The notes: generated by a model not told the origin, from the letters alone. DNA of 64,000 nt from Clostridiales bacterium (GCA_017510605.1 JAFWMQ010000002.1:225584-289583), one strand, 5' to 3'; numbered from the stretch's first letter, positions 7,767-17,512 are shown. Numbers and translations: made by a program.

Positions 7767-10700
7767 ATGCCGCTTGATAAAACAATTCGTAAAGTCCTTG
7801 TTATCGGATCAGGCCCTATCGTAATCGGTCAGGCAGCCGAATTCGACTATGCCGGAACACAGGCCTGCAGGGCACTCCGTGAAGACGGCATCGAGATCGT
7901 ACTTCTCAACTCCAATCCTGCCACCATCATGACAGACAAGTCGATGGCAGATAAGATCTACATAGAGCCTCTTACTCTTACGACAGTTAAGAGAATCATC
8001 GAGACGGAAAAGCCTGACTCGATCTTATCAGGTCTTGGCGGACAGACAGCTCTTACATTATGTATGCAGCTTGCCAAGGAAGGTTTCCTTGAATCACACG
8101 GCGTTAAGCTTCTGGGTTCTTCTCCCGAGTGTATCGATAAAGCCGAAGACCGCCAGATGTTCAAAGATACGATGGAATCGATCGGCCAGCCATGCATTCC
8201 TTCAAAGGTTGTTACTACAGTTGAAGATGCTTTGGAATTTGCAGACGAGATCGGTTATCCGGTTATCGTAAGACCTGCCTTCACATTGGGAGGAACAGGC
8301 GGCGGTATTGCCAATGATAAGGATGAGCTTTATGAGACTGCAAGAAACGGTCTTGCCTTATCGCCTATCACACAGGTGCTTATCGAGAGAGGTATCGCAG
8401 GCTGGAAAGAGATCGAGTTCGAAGTAATAAGAGATAAAGATGGTAACGTGATCACGGTCTGCTCTATGGAGAACTTAGATCCCGTCGGCGTTCACACAGG
8501 TGATTCGATAGTTATCGCTCCTGCCGTAACACTCTCTGACAAAGAGTACCAGATGCTGAGAACCGCATCTCTTAACATCATCGAAGCATTGGGAGTTGAG
8601 GGCGGCTGTAACTGCCAGTTCGCTCTTAATCCGGACTCATTCGAATATGCGGTAATCGAGGTTAACCCCAGAGTCTCAAGATCATCTGCTCTTGCATCAA
8701 AAGCTACCGGTTATCCTATCGCAAAGGTTGCTACAAAGATCGCGATCGGTTACAGACTTCATGAGATCGTAAATGCCGTAACTGGTCATACATATGCTGC
8801 TTTCGAGCCGGCATTGGACTATGTCGCAGTTAAATATCCGAAGTGGCCTTTCGACAAGTTTGTCTATGCAAAGAGAAATCTCGGAACACAGATGAAGGCG
8901 ACAGGAGAAGTAATGTCTATCTCCGATTCATTTGAGAGCGCGCTCATGAAGGCAGTCAGAGGTGCAGAGATCTCTGCTGATACGCTCCACCTAAAGAAGA
9001 TGGAAGAAGTGGCAGACGAAGACCTCATGGAGCGCTGTGTAACGCCGACCGACGAGAGACTCTTCTATGTTGCTGAGGCTATCAGAAGAGACGTCCCGAT
9101 CACAAAGATCAACGAAGAGACAAAGATCGATATGTGGTTCCTTGCAAAGATCAAGAACCTGATCGACTTTGAGAAAGAGATCACAGGAAAAGAGATCTCT
9201 TTCGATGAATATGTAAAGGCTAAGAAACTCGGGTTTACAGATAAAGCAATCGCCAGAATCACAGGCAGTAAAGTCACATATGAACTTAAGCCGACATTCA
9301 AGATGGTTGATACATGTGCCGGTGAATTTGAAGCGCACACACCTTACTTCTATGCTACATTCAACAGACCTGAAGAGGGCGGCGAGAATGAAGCTGATTT
9401 CGAGAAAGCAGGAGATAAGGACAAGCAGACAGTCATTGTATTCGGTTCAGGCCCGATCCGTATCGGCCAGGGTATCGAATTCGACTATGCTGCAGTTCAC
9501 TGCGTACATGCATTAAGGGATTTAGGCTACAGGGTGGTCATCGTAAACAATAACCCTGAGACCGTATCGACTGACTTCGATACAGGCGACAGGCTTTATT
9601 TCGAGCCTTTGACTCCTGAAGATGTAATGAATATCGTCCATCAGGAAAATCCGTTCGGAGTTGTTGTAGCTTTCGGCGGTCAGACTGCAATAAAGCTTAC
9701 GAAAACTCTTTCCGAGAATAACGTCAACATCATCGGTACATCTGCTGATTCCATCGATATGGCAGAGGACCGCGAGAGATTCGACGAACTCCTGGAGCGC
9801 CTTGGAATTGCAAGGCCTAAAGGATTTTCAGTGCTTACACTCGAGGAAGCTTTGAAGGCTGCTAACGAACTCGAATATCCTGTCCTCTTAAGACCTTCTT
9901 ACGTTCTCGGCGGTCAGAACATGATCATTGCCTTTAACGATGAAGATGTTAACGAATACATGAAGATCATTCTTGCACAGGGTATCGAAAATCCGGTCCT
10001 CATCGATAAATACATCCAGGGCAAAGAGATCGAAGTAGATGCAATCTACGATGGTAAGGACGTTCTTATACCGGGTCTCATGGAGCACGTTGAGCGTGCG
10101 GGTATCCACTCCGGCGACTCGATCGCGATGTATCCCGCAAAGCACATCTACGATGATATGTATAAGAAACTTGCAGATACCACGATTGCTCTCTGCGACG
10201 GACTTAAATCAACAGGTATCGTAAATATCCAGTACATCGTAAAGGACAACAGGATCTATGTTATCGAGGTCAACCCGAGAGCTTCAAGAACCGTTCCTTA
10301 CATGAGCAAGGTAACAGGCATTCCGATGGTAGATGTTGCCATTGAAGTAAGCCTCGGAACGAAGCTTGCAGATATGGATTACGGTACGGGATTCTACAGA
10401 CAGTCTCCTTATACCGCAGTCAAGGTTCCTGTATTCTCATTCGAGAAACTTACAGACGTTGATACACAGTTAGGACCTGAGATGAAGTCCACGGGCGAAG
10501 TCTTAGGTGTCGGCAGAAATCTATCCGAAGCTTTGTATAAGGGACTCGTTGCTGCAGGCTACAAGATGTACAAGCGCGGCGGTGTCTTCATCTCAGTCAG
10601 GAACTCCGACAAGATGGAGATCATCGAGATCGCGAAGAAGTTCGATATCATGGGCTTCAAGCTCTATGCGACACAGGGTACTGCAGATGCATTAAGACAG

Positions 10701-11825
10701 GCAGGCATGGAAGTTGCGGTAGTATCGAAGATCCACGAGTCAGATGAGAACAATACTATGTCACTTATTGAGAGCGGCAAGATCAATTACATCATCTCGA
10801 CATCAGCAAAGGGCAGACTTCCCGCAAGAGACTCCGTTAAACTCCGCCGCCGTGCAGTCATGCTCGGTATTCCGTGCCTTACGGCTATTGATACGGCAGA
10901 TGCTTTGGCTGATTCATTGATGAGTCACTTCTCAGAGATCAATACGGAGCTGGTTGATATCAACAATATGCGTGACAAGCGCCGTAAGATCAACTTCATC
11001 AAGATGCAGGGCGCAGGCAACGACTACATCTACATCGACTGCATGGAGAGCATGGTCTCATCACCTGAGTCATTGTCAGTTTATATGAGCGACAGGCACT
11101 TCGGTGTCGGAGGTGACGGTATCGTTCTGATCGCTCCTTCAAAGGTCGCTGACTGCAAGATGATCATGTTCAACCTGGATGGCTCAGAGGGTATGATGTG
11201 CGGTAATGCCATCAGATGTGTTGCCAAGTACATGTACGATGAGCGCGGTCACAAGAAGAGACACATGAAGATCGAGACCAAGAGCGGAATCAAGACACTG
11301 GAACTCATGACTTTGGGCGGTGTTGTCGCAAGAGTTAAGGTCGACATGGGCAAGGCAGAACTTAATCCGCCGAAGATCCCCTGCACACTCCCCGGAGATA
11401 AGGCAGTCAACGTTCCGGTTAATATAGACGGTGATGAATATAACATTACGGCAGTATCTATGGGCAATCCTCATGCTGTTGTATTTACTGATCTGGTCGA
11501 CGTTTTAGATCTCAATTCGATCGGTCCCAAGTTCGAATACTCAACGGATCTTTTCCCTGAAAGGGTCAACACAGAGTTCGTAAAGGTCATCGACGACCAC
11601 ACTCTGAAGATGAGAGTTTGGGAGAGAGGTTCAGGCGAGACAATGGCTTGCGGAACAGGCGCCTGTGCAACAGTTGTTGCAGCCTGTGAGAACGGTTTCT
11701 GCCCAAAGGGCGAAGACATCAGAGTCATCCTGAAGGGCGGAGATCTCATCATCAAATATACTGACGATGCTGTTTATATGACAGGTAACTGCGCTAAGGT
11801 TTTCGAAGGATCAATGGAGGTCTGA
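7767..11825 (+). CDS. carB-dapF: Carbamoyl-phosphate synthase large subunit fused to diaminopimelate epimerase (CarB-DapF)
   Basis: One continuous 1352-codon frame encodes two enzymes. Residues 1 to ~1070 are a complete CarB: an N-terminal ATP-grasp half (GSGPIVIGQAAEFDYAGTQA; VRPAFTLGGTGGG), a second half (FGSGPIRIGQGIEFDYAAVH; LLRPSYVLGGQN), and a C-terminal MGS-like domain (GFKLYATQGTADALR). Residues ~1075-1352 are a full-length DapF beginning KINFIKMQGAGNDYIYID. DapF interconverts LL- and meso-diaminopimelate. Both epimerase cysteines are present, in MMCGNAIRCVAKY and MACGTGACATV. The junction lies near 10980-10990 with no stop or internal start signal. Its SD is AAGGAGG. Each half looks catalytically intact. 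CarB and DapF are normally separate proteins, so the fusion is the oddity. It is followed by a HAD gene overlapping by one base. Confidence 0.93.
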   Translation: MPLDKTIRKVLVIGSGPIVIGQAAEFDYAGTQACRALREDGIEIVLLNSNPATIMTDKSMADKIYIEPLTLTTVKRIIETEKPDSILSGLGGQTALTLCMQLAKEGFLESHGVKLLGSSPECIDKAEDRQMFKDTMESIGQPCIPSKVVTTVEDALEFADEIGYPVIVRPAFTLGGTGGGIANDKDELYETARNGLALSPITQVLIERGIAGWKEIEFEVIRDKDGNVITVCSMENLDPVGVHTGDSIVIAPAVTLSDKEYQMLRTASLNIIEALGVEGGCNCQFALNPDSFEYAVIEVNPRVSRSSALASKATGYPIAKVATKIAIGYRLHEIVNAVTGHTYAAFEPALDYVAVKYPKWPFDKFVYAKRNLGTQMKATGEVMSISDSFESALMKAVRGAEISADTLHLKKMEEVADEDLMERCVTPTDERLFYVAEAIRRDVPITKINEETKIDMWFLAKIKNLIDFEKEITGKEISFDEYVKAKKLGFTDKAIARITGSKVTYELKPTFKMVDTCAGEFEAHTPYFYATFNRPEEGGENEADFEKAGDKDKQTVIVFGSGPIRIGQGIEFDYAAVHCVHALRDLGYRVVIVNNNPETVSTDFDTGDRLYFEPLTPEDVMNIVHQENPFGVVVAFGGQTAIKLTKTLSENNVNIIGTSADSIDMAEDRERFDELLERLGIARPKGFSVLTLEEALKAANELEYPVLLRPSYVLGGQNMIIAFNDEDVNEYMKIILAQGIENPVLIDKYIQGKEIEVDAIYDGKDVLIPGLMEHVERAGIHSGDSIAMYPAKHIYDDMYKKLADTTIALCDGLKSTGIVNIQYIVKDNRIYVIEVNPRASRTVPYMSKVTGIPMVDVAIEVSLGTKLADMDYGTGFYRQSPYTAVKVPVFSFEKLTDVDTQLGPEMKSTGEVLGVGRNLSEALYKGLVAAGYKMYKRGGVFISVRNSDKMEIIEIAKKFDIMGFKLYATQGTADALRQAGMEVAVVSKIHESDENNTMSLIESGKINYIISTSAKGRLPARDSVKLRRRAVMLGIPCLTAIDTADALADSLMSHFSEINTELVDINNMRDKRRKINFIKMQGAGNDYIYIDCMESMVSSPESLSVYMSDRHFGVGGDGIVLIAPSKVADCKMIMFNLDGSEGMMCGNAIRCVAKYMYDERGHKKRHMKIETKSGIKTLELMTLGGVVARVKVDMGKAELNPPKIPCTLPGDKAVNVPVNIDGDEYNITAVSMGNPHAVVFTDLVDVLDLNSIGPKFEYSTDLFPERVNTEFVKVIDDHTLKMRVWERGSGETMACGTGACATVVAACENGFCPKGEDIRVILKGGDLIIKYTDDAVYMTGNCAKVFEGSMEV

Positions 11826-12487
11826 TGGAGAAGATCAACAGATCATTTCAGGCAGCTGTTTTCGACATGGACGGACTGATCCTCGACTCTGAGAGGACAG
11901 TCCTGAAATGTTGGGAAAAGATCGGAGAGAAATACGGGTTTGCGGATATCGTGACTTACGGTATCAGCGTTATCGGAAAGAATAAGAAGGCTACTATAGA
12001 CGAATTCGAGAGAGTCTACGGTGAGTCCGGCGACCGTTACGAGCGTGAGCTTCGTGAGATATACAACACGATGGCCGCCAAAGGCGAAGTCCCGTTAAAA
12101 CCTCATACGATCGAACTCTTAAGCTCAATGAAAAATGCCGGCATGAAGATAGCGATCGCATCGTCATCGACAAGGGAGGAAGTTACTTCGCAGATGGCTG
12201 CTCTCGGGGCTCTGCCTTACTTTGATACATGTGTCTGCGGTGACCAGGTAACAAAGTCCAAACCGGATCCTGAGATTTTCCTTCTTGCCTGCGATGCTCT
12301 TGGCATAAAACCCGAAAACGGTGTCGGTCTTGAAGATTCGTTCAACGGAGTAAGGTCATGTAAGGCTTCGGGTTTATATACTATAATGGTTCCCGATATC
12401 ATTCAGCCTGATGATGAGATGAAGAGTCTTGCTGATGTTATCCTGCCTTCGCTTAAAGACGTTCAGGCCTTCTTGAATCTCAGATAA
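11825..12487 (+). CDS. HAD-family hydrolase, beta-phosphoglucomutase/phosphatase-like
   Basis: A 220-residue cytoplasmic HAD protein. Motif I is FDMDGLILDSE (nucleophile and acid/base Asp) and motif II is AIASSSTREEV. The motif III lysine lies in TKSKPDPEIFLLA and motif IV in GLEDSFNGVRS. The helical cap inserted after motif I places it in subclass I, with phosphoglycolate phosphatase and beta-phosphoglucomutase; the substrate cannot be told. The start shares its A with the carB-dapF stop, so it is translationally coupled. Its 3' end overlaps the opposing EamA transporter gene by 25 bases. Confidence 0.87.
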   Translation: MEKINRSFQAAVFDMDGLILDSERTVLKCWEKIGEKYGFADIVTYGISVIGKNKKATIDEFERVYGESGDRYERELREIYNTMAAKGEVPLKPHTIELLSSMKNAGMKIAIASSSTREEVTSQMAALGALPYFDTCVCGDQVTKSKPDPEIFLLACDALGIKPENGVGLEDSFNGVRSCKASGLYTIMVPDIIQPDDEMKSLADVILPSLKDVQAFLNLR

Positions 12488-13380
12488 TTGTTGTTATAAA
12501 GATAGTTCATTACCGATGCGCCGATGATTATCGCGTATCCTACTATGCTGAGCCAGTCGGGCAGTTCTCCCAAAAAGATCAGTCCGAGAAGGGCAGTAAA
12601 GATAACTGTTGAATAATCGTAGATGGAGATCTCCTTTGCAGGACAGGCGGCATAAGCCGAAGTGATGAATATCTGACCGAAACATGCAGCCACACCTGTC
12701 ATTACGCAGAAGAAGAACTGCAGAAGAGTTATCGGCTGATAAGTGAATATGATAAAAGGTATGAGGGCGATGCATGAGAATGTGGAGAAGAATGCCACGA
12801 CCACTATTCCCCGTTCGCCTTTGAGTGTAGCCTTGCGGAGGAACGTATAGGCAATACCTGCGCAGATTCCGCCGATGAGAGCTATTGCCAGCGGGAACAC
12901 ATCTTCTTGATTAACACCCAGACTGCCAAAAAGGAAAGTGGGCTTTACAACAAAAACAGCACCGATTATAGCTGTCAGAATAGCTGCCCATTGGAATCCG
13001 TCAGCGGCCTCCTTGAGGACCAGGATGGATGTGAGCATGGCAAAGAAAGGAGACAGCTTGTTGAGCATCATGGCGTCGGACATATTGGTATTCGAGATGG
13101 CATAGAAGTTGGCGATAACGCCTATTGTTCCGAATCCGGCGCGCATGAAAAGACTTGGCAGTGAGCCTTTCTTGATCTTGAATTTCTCAGGTGATCTTGC
13201 AAGCATGATATATGACATGGCTATAGCAACGAGATTCCTGAAGAATGCTTTTTGGAAGACCGGCATATCACCTGCAAGGTTTATGAATAGTGCCATGCAT
13301 GCAAAAGAGAAAGATGACAGAAGAAGGTATACGATACCTTTCTTTCTGGGTGACAGCCTGTCAAGAAATTTAATAGTCAC
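12463..13380 (-). CDS. DMT-superfamily transporter, EamA type
   Basis: A 305-residue membrane protein with about ten helices in two EamA repeats (residues ~12-145 and ~155-295). Tell-tale segments are KAFFRNLVAIAMSYIML, MLNKLSPFFAMLTSILVL in repeat 1 and YDYSTVIFTALLGLIFLGE in repeat 2. EamA proteins export or import small metabolites such as amino acids; the substrate here is unknown. Translation probably starts with GTG at 13380 behind GAGG. It stands alone on the minus strand, converging on the HAD gene and diverging from the oxidoreductase operon. Confidence 0.85.
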   Translation of the reverse strand: MTIKFLDRLSPRKKGIVYLLLSSFSFACMALFINLAGDMPVFQKAFFRNLVAIAMSYIMLARSPEKFKIKKGSLPSLFMRAGFGTIGVIANFYAISNTNMSDAMMLNKLSPFFAMLTSILVLKEAADGFQWAAILTAIIGAVFVVKPTFLFGSLGVNQEDVFPLAIALIGGICAGIAYTFLRKATLKGERGIVVVAFFSTFSCIALIPFIIFTYQPITLLQFFFCVMTGVAACFGQIFITSAYAACPAKEISIYDYSTVIFTALLGLIFLGELPDWLSIVGYAIIIGASVMNYLYNNNYLRFKKA

Positions 13381-13466
13381 TCTTACCTCTTTTGATTTCT
13401 TTTCGAATTAAAAATATAGTAATGAACCCCTGTTGTCCATAATTTTAGCCTTGTTCAAAACATAGA

Positions 13467-13495
13467 TTGACACAAAGTGCCGTGCTAAATACAAT
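13467..13495 (+). promoter_or_regulatory. Sigma-70-type promoter for the oxidoreductase/queT operon
   Basis: Consensus TTGACA (13467-13472), a 17-bp spacer, then TACAAT (13490-13495), 36 bases before the ATG at 13531. This is the best-scoring vegetative promoter by eye in the window. Confidence 0.82.
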
Positions 13496-13530
13496 TAGAG
13501 GGTTATAAATATAATAAAAGAGGGAAATAT

Positions 13531-14490
13531 ATGCTTAGAGTCGGTATTCTCGGCTGCGGAATGATAGCGGCAAAAGTTGCTGACAGCCTGAAGGGCAATA
13601 AGAATGTTGTCATTGAAGGTGTTGCTTCCAGAGAAAGAAACAAAGCCAAGAAGTTCGCGGCAGCTCATTGTCCGGATGCCAAAGTGTTTACCGGTTACGA
13701 GAAACTGGCCGCTTCAGATGATATTGACCTGATTTATATTGCTACCCCGAATACATATCACTATGAACATGCGATCATGTGCATAAAGGAATACAAGAAT
13801 GTGCTTGTAGAGAAACCTTTTACCATGAGCAAGGCCGAGGCTGACAGTATCTTTTTCGAGGCTAAGAACAGAGGCGTATTTGTCGCTGAGGCCATGTGGA
13901 CATCTTATCTGCCGCTTCACAAGAAGGCTCTTGAATGGATCGAGAAAGGCAGGATCGGAGCTGTCAAATATGTATCAGCCAACTTAGGTTATGATATAGC
14001 AAGTGTTCCGAGACTTAACAGTCCCGTATTAGGCGGAGGCAGTTATCTTGATCTTGGAGTATATACGACGAATTTCGCTCTTTCATTTATGGGCGATGAC
14101 ATCAGGGTGTCCAGAGTATTTGCAAGGAAACTTTCTTCAGGAATAGACAGGGATACAACATATTCGATGGAATCCGAAGACGGAAGTATCCTGGGTAATT
14201 TCTATGTTACTATGTGCGCTGATACTGACAAGGACGGAGTAGTTGTCGGTGAAAGAGGAAAGATCAAGTTCAGTAATATCAACAATTACCGTAAGATCGC
14301 TCTTTATTCACAGGATGATACTCTCCTGGACGAGATAGAAGTAAAGGAAAAATACATTAGCGGATACGTTTATGAGTTTGAATGCTGTGCCAAAGCAATT
14401 TCAAAGGGATTTATTCAGGTCCCGGAAATGCCTTGGGCAAGGACCATCAGGATCGCCCAGATCAATGATACTATCCGTTCAATGATGTGA
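13531..14490 (+). CDS. Gfo/Idh/MocA-family NAD(P)-dependent oxidoreductase
   Basis: A 319-residue cytoplasmic dehydrogenase of unknown substrate, usually sugars or related polyols. The Rossmann nucleotide-binding motif is at the N-terminus (VGILGCGMIAAKVADSL), and the family motif EKPFTMSKAEAD contains the conserved Lys. YIATPNTYHYEHA and LDLGVYTTNFAL are also characteristic. It heads an operon of four closely overlapping genes (QueT, methyltransferase, CmpB-like protein), but no shared pathway is obvious. It is preceded by a consensus promoter. Confidence 0.88.
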   Translation: MLRVGILGCGMIAAKVADSLKGNKNVVIEGVASRERNKAKKFAAAHCPDAKVFTGYEKLAASDDIDLIYIATPNTYHYEHAIMCIKEYKNVLVEKPFTMSKAEADSIFFEAKNRGVFVAEAMWTSYLPLHKKALEWIEKGRIGAVKYVSANLGYDIASVPRLNSPVLGGGSYLDLGVYTTNFALSFMGDDIRVSRVFARKLSSGIDRDTTYSMESEDGSILGNFYVTMCADTDKDGVVVGERGKIKFSNINNYRKIALYSQDDTLLDEIEVKEKYISGYVYEFECCAKAISKGFIQVPEMPWARTIRIAQINDTIRSMM

Positions 14491-14492
14491 TT

Positions 14493-15029
14493 ATGACAGA
14501 TACCAATACAAACCAGTCTAAAAACAGGAAACGCATTAAGTTCATTGTATTCAATGGAATCGTTGCTGCTTTATACGTCGTTTTCACGGCTCCGTTCGCA
14601 AATATTGCCTACGGTCCGATCCAGGTCAGGATCGCTGAAGTTATGACCGTATTTCCTATTTTCTCCTGGGGAATGATCCCTGGTGTAACGTTGGGCTGCT
14701 TTATTGCAAATCTCGTAAACCCTGGCAATCTCGGGCCGGTTGATATTATCGGAGGATCCCTGGCTACGCTTATTGCAGGAATACTCTCATACTTCATCGG
14801 AAAGAAGAATAAGTGGCTTGGTATAATTCCCCCGGTCGTCGTCAACGGACTTATCGTAGGCGGATATCTCCCGTTCCTTCTGGTTGATTCCGGCAGCACG
14901 GTCACGGCTGAGGCTGTTATGATCAGCATGCTTTCCGTAGCAGGAAGTGAAGCGGTGCTGATGGTAGTATTAGGCATCCCTCTTATTTTGGTAATGGAAA
15001 AAACAGGACTTAAGAATAAACTCCCATGA
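14493..15029 (+). CDS. queT: QueT-type ECF transporter substrate-binding subunit (queuosine precursor)
   Basis: A small integral membrane protein with about five to six helices that matches the QueT family: VAALYVVFTAPFANIAYGPI, QVRIAEVMTVFPIFSWG and CFIANLVNPGNLGPVDIIGG. QueT binds a queuosine precursor (preQ0, preQ1 or queuine) and would use a shared ECF ATPase module encoded elsewhere. I prefer the ATG at 14493, three bases after the previous stop; a GTG at 14487 overlapping that stop is possible. The 3' end overlaps the methyltransferase start (ATGA). No preQ1 riboswitch is expected or seen, because the gene lies inside an operon. Confidence 0.85.
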   Translation: MTDTNTNQSKNRKRIKFIVFNGIVAALYVVFTAPFANIAYGPIQVRIAEVMTVFPIFSWGMIPGVTLGCFIANLVNPGNLGPVDIIGGSLATLIAGILSYFIGKKNKWLGIIPPVVVNGLIVGGYLPFLLVDSGSTVTAEAVMISMLSVAGSEAVLMVVLGIPLILVMEKTGLKNKLP

Positions 15030-15637
15030 CACAATATTTTGATCCCAATCCGACAACTCCTTCAGAGCGCAAGATTATTCCATACAGAATGAATGGAATA
15101 AATTTTGAGTTCCATACCGATACTGCGGTTTTCTCGCGGAATAATGTGGATTTCGGCACAGATCTCCTCATAAAGACTCTCGTAAAAGACATAAAGGATA
15201 GAGGCCCCAAGATGGAACGGTTTGTCGATCTCGGATGCGGTGTCGGCATAGTGGGGATCGTTATCAAGTCATGTTTTATGGCTTTTGATGTTACCGGTGT
15301 TGACATTAATTCAAGAGCAGTTGCTCTTGCCAGAGAGAATGCAGTTTATAATGGCCTGAACTGCAGATTTTTATCGAGCGATACTTTGTTTGCTGTCAGG
15401 GAAGAACGTTTTGATATCATAGCTACAAATCCTCCTGTCAGGGCAGGGAAGAAGACAGTATTCGGTTTCTATGAACAGTCATACGATCTTCTTAACCCCG
15501 GTGGATATCTGTATGTTGTTTTGCAGCGAAAACAAGGCGCCCCTTCAACAATGGAAAGACTTAAAGAATTGTTTGGAAATTGTGAGACACTGTCAATTGA
15601 CGGAGGATACAGAGTAATGAGGGCTAAAAAAGAATGA
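15026..15637 (+). CDS. Class I SAM-dependent methyltransferase, RsmC/YbxB-like
   Basis: A 203-residue protein with motif I FVDLGCGVGIVGIV and the NPPVRAGK active-site motif of the MTS/RsmC group. RsmC enzymes methylate guanine N2 in 16S rRNA. Short single-domain versions such as YbxB are common in Firmicutes, and this one matches in length. The N-terminus (DPNPTTPSERKIIPY) and the segment NPGGYLYVVLQRKQGAP fit that group. It overlaps queT and the next gene by 4 bases each. An rRNA target is inferred from the family. Confidence 0.82.
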   Translation: MTQYFDPNPTTPSERKIIPYRMNGINFEFHTDTAVFSRNNVDFGTDLLIKTLVKDIKDRGPKMERFVDLGCGVGIVGIVIKSCFMAFDVTGVDINSRAVALARENAVYNGLNCRFLSSDTLFAVREERFDIIATNPPVRAGKKTVFGFYEQSYDLLNPGGYLYVVLQRKQGAPSTMERLKELFGNCETLSIDGGYRVMRAKKE

Positions 15638-16605
15638 CACTACCGTATTCCTTTGCAGATTCATATCTTATGTTTTTTATCTACAGCTTTGTAGGCTGGA
15701 TAGTTGAAGTGGTCTATTACGGGATCACTGAAGGCAAATTCATCAACAGGGGCTTTTTGGCGGGTCCTCTTTGTCCCGTTTACGGATTGGGCTTTTATAC
15801 TGCAATCTGGATATTTGAGCCTATGAACAACAATTTCATGATAATCTTTTTCGGAATGGCGACGGCCTGTACGATCGTGGAACTCATTGCCGGAATAATC
15901 CTTTATCATGCTTTCCACATGCGTTGGTGGGATTATTCGGATTACAAGCTCAATTTCCGCGGATATATCTGTCTTCGTTTCTATATCTACTGGGGTATTG
16001 CCGCTTCGCTCGGTATCTATGTTTTACATCCCGCAGTCAAATGGCTTATCGCACACATAAATTATCCTGTCAGGATAGGAATTCTGATCTTCTTTACTTT
16101 GATCCTGGTTGCAGATCTGGTCACAACGATAATTACCATTGTCGGTTTCAAGAAGAAATTCGAGGCAATGGAGAAAGTCGTTACCGGTACTAAAGCCGTA
16201 TCTGATCTTATCGGATCACAGATCTACGGAGCAGTTGATACGATAGTAACTGTAAGCGAGCCTACAAGAAATCATTACGATCAATACAGAAAGCTCCTTG
16301 CGGAAAACCGGAGGCAGGAAAAGGAACTTGCCGCGCAGCACAGAGCGGAAGAAAAAGCCTTTGCTAACCAGTTCACGGAGGCCGAGAAAGAAAGTCTTAG
16401 AATAGCAAAGGAACAGGCTTCAAATGCGATGGAATCATTCGTTAGATCGTTTAAGAAGAACGAGCAACGTCTGGTTAGGGTCGTTATGGTCAGATCAGGT
16501 GATGCCGGAGCTTCCGTTATGAGATTCATCAAAGGAAAAACTGAAATCGGAAATAACGTGATTTTCGAAAATGATGAAGACAATACCGAAGATTCAGAGA
16601 TATGA
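15634..16605 (+). CDS. Putative ABC-transporter-permease-like membrane protein (CmpB family, DUF1113)
   Basis: A 323-residue protein whose N-terminal ~180 residues carry about five membrane helices. The characteristic opening is FIYSFVGWIVEVVYYG with FINRGFLAGPLCPVYGLG. The family is annotated as putative ABC permease, but its function is not established. The C-terminal ~140 residues are soluble, charged and probably coiled-coil (RKLLAENRRQEKELAAQHRA). This is the last gene of the operon; the gap to mrp holds that operon's own promoter. Confidence 0.78.
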   Translation: MTLPYSFADSYLMFFIYSFVGWIVEVVYYGITEGKFINRGFLAGPLCPVYGLGFYTAIWIFEPMNNNFMIIFFGMATACTIVELIAGIILYHAFHMRWWDYSDYKLNFRGYICLRFYIYWGIAASLGIYVLHPAVKWLIAHINYPVRIGILIFFTLILVADLVTTIITIVGFKKKFEAMEKVVTGTKAVSDLIGSQIYGAVDTIVTVSEPTRNHYDQYRKLLAENRRQEKELAAQHRAEEKAFANQFTEAEKESLRIAKEQASNAMESFVRSFKKNEQRLVRVVMVRSGDAGASVMRFIKGKTEIGNNVIFENDEDNTEDSEI

Positions 16606-16611
16606 TCCGAA

Positions 16612-16640
16612 TTGAAAAGTGAAAAACCATTGCCTATAAT
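16612..16640 (+). promoter_or_regulatory. Promoter of the mrp operon
   Basis: TTGAAA (16612-16617), 17-bp spacer, TATAAT (16635-16640), 30 bases before the ATG at 16670. AGGAGG lies between them. Confidence 0.82.
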
Positions 16641-16669
16641 ATTCAAACTATTTATTCAGGAGGCATTTT

Positions 16670-17512
16670 ATGTCATCAGCATGTGATTCATGCCCTTCAA
16701 AGGAAGGCTGCACTTCCCAGGCTACCTGCCCTTCGGCAATCGGAAAGGATCCTCTTGCTAACGGTTCATCCATCAAGACCGTAATCGGTGTTGCAAGCGG
16801 CAAAGGCGGTGTAGGAAAGTCATTTGTTACTTCAGTACTCGCTGTACAGCTTGCACGCAAAGGTTATAAGGTCGGCGTTATGGATGCTGATGTTACAGGA
16901 CCTTCAATTCCTCAGGCATTTGGACTAAATGAGAATCTCAGGGCAAATGAAGACCAGCTTATCGAACCTGCTCTGACTTCTTCGGGAATCAAAACAGTAA
17001 GCATCAATCTTATGCTCGATGATAAAGAGGCACCGATCATTTGGAGAGGTCCGGTCCTCAACTCTCTTATCAAGCAATTCTGGGGCCAGGTCAACTGGGA
17101 AACCCTGGATGTATTGCTGATCGACATGCCGCCGGGAACAGGTGATGTCCCGCTCACGGTATTCCAGTCAATTCCGATAGACGGAATCGTTCTTGTTGCT
17201 ACCAGTCAGGATCTTGTCTCGATGATCGTTAACAAAGCACGCAACATGGCATCAATGATGAAGGTTCCTGTTCTCGGAATGGTTGAGAACATGAGCTTTA
17301 TAAAGTGTCCTCACTGCGGTGATGAGATCAGGCTTTACGGAGACGGATCATCTATCGAGAAATCGGCTTCCGAGATCGGTTCCAAAGTTACGGATAAGAT
17401 ACCGCTGGACCCTGAAGTTACAAAGCTTGTAGACTCAGGCAATGTTGAAAAAGTAAGTGATGACCTTCTTTCCGGTACGGCCGGGATGGTTATTGAACTG
17501 ATAAAAAAGTGA
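16670..17512 (+). CDS. Mrp/NBP35-family P-loop ATPase, iron-sulfur cluster carrier
   Basis: A 280-residue cytoplasmic ATPase thought to carry and deliver Fe-S clusters to apoproteins. The deviant Walker A motif is ASGKGGVGKSFVTS, followed by VMDADVTGPSIP and the Walker B-like LLIDMPPGTGDVPLT. The C-terminal CPHC pair (FIKCPHCGDE) is the known cluster-bridging site. The N-terminus carries four further cysteines (CDSC...C....C, residues ~5-21), as in NBP35-like members. It has its own promoter and a strong AGGAGG. The GTG of the next gene overlaps its stop. Confidence 0.9.
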   Translation: MSSACDSCPSKEGCTSQATCPSAIGKDPLANGSSIKTVIGVASGKGGVGKSFVTSVLAVQLARKGYKVGVMDADVTGPSIPQAFGLNENLRANEDQLIEPALTSSGIKTVSINLMLDDKEAPIIWRGPVLNSLIKQFWGQVNWETLDVLLIDMPPGTGDVPLTVFQSIPIDGIVLVATSQDLVSMIVNKARNMASMMKVPVLGMVENMSFIKCPHCGDEIRLYGDGSSIEKSASEIGSKVTDKIPLDPEVTKLVDSGNVEKVSDDLLSGTAGMVIELIKK

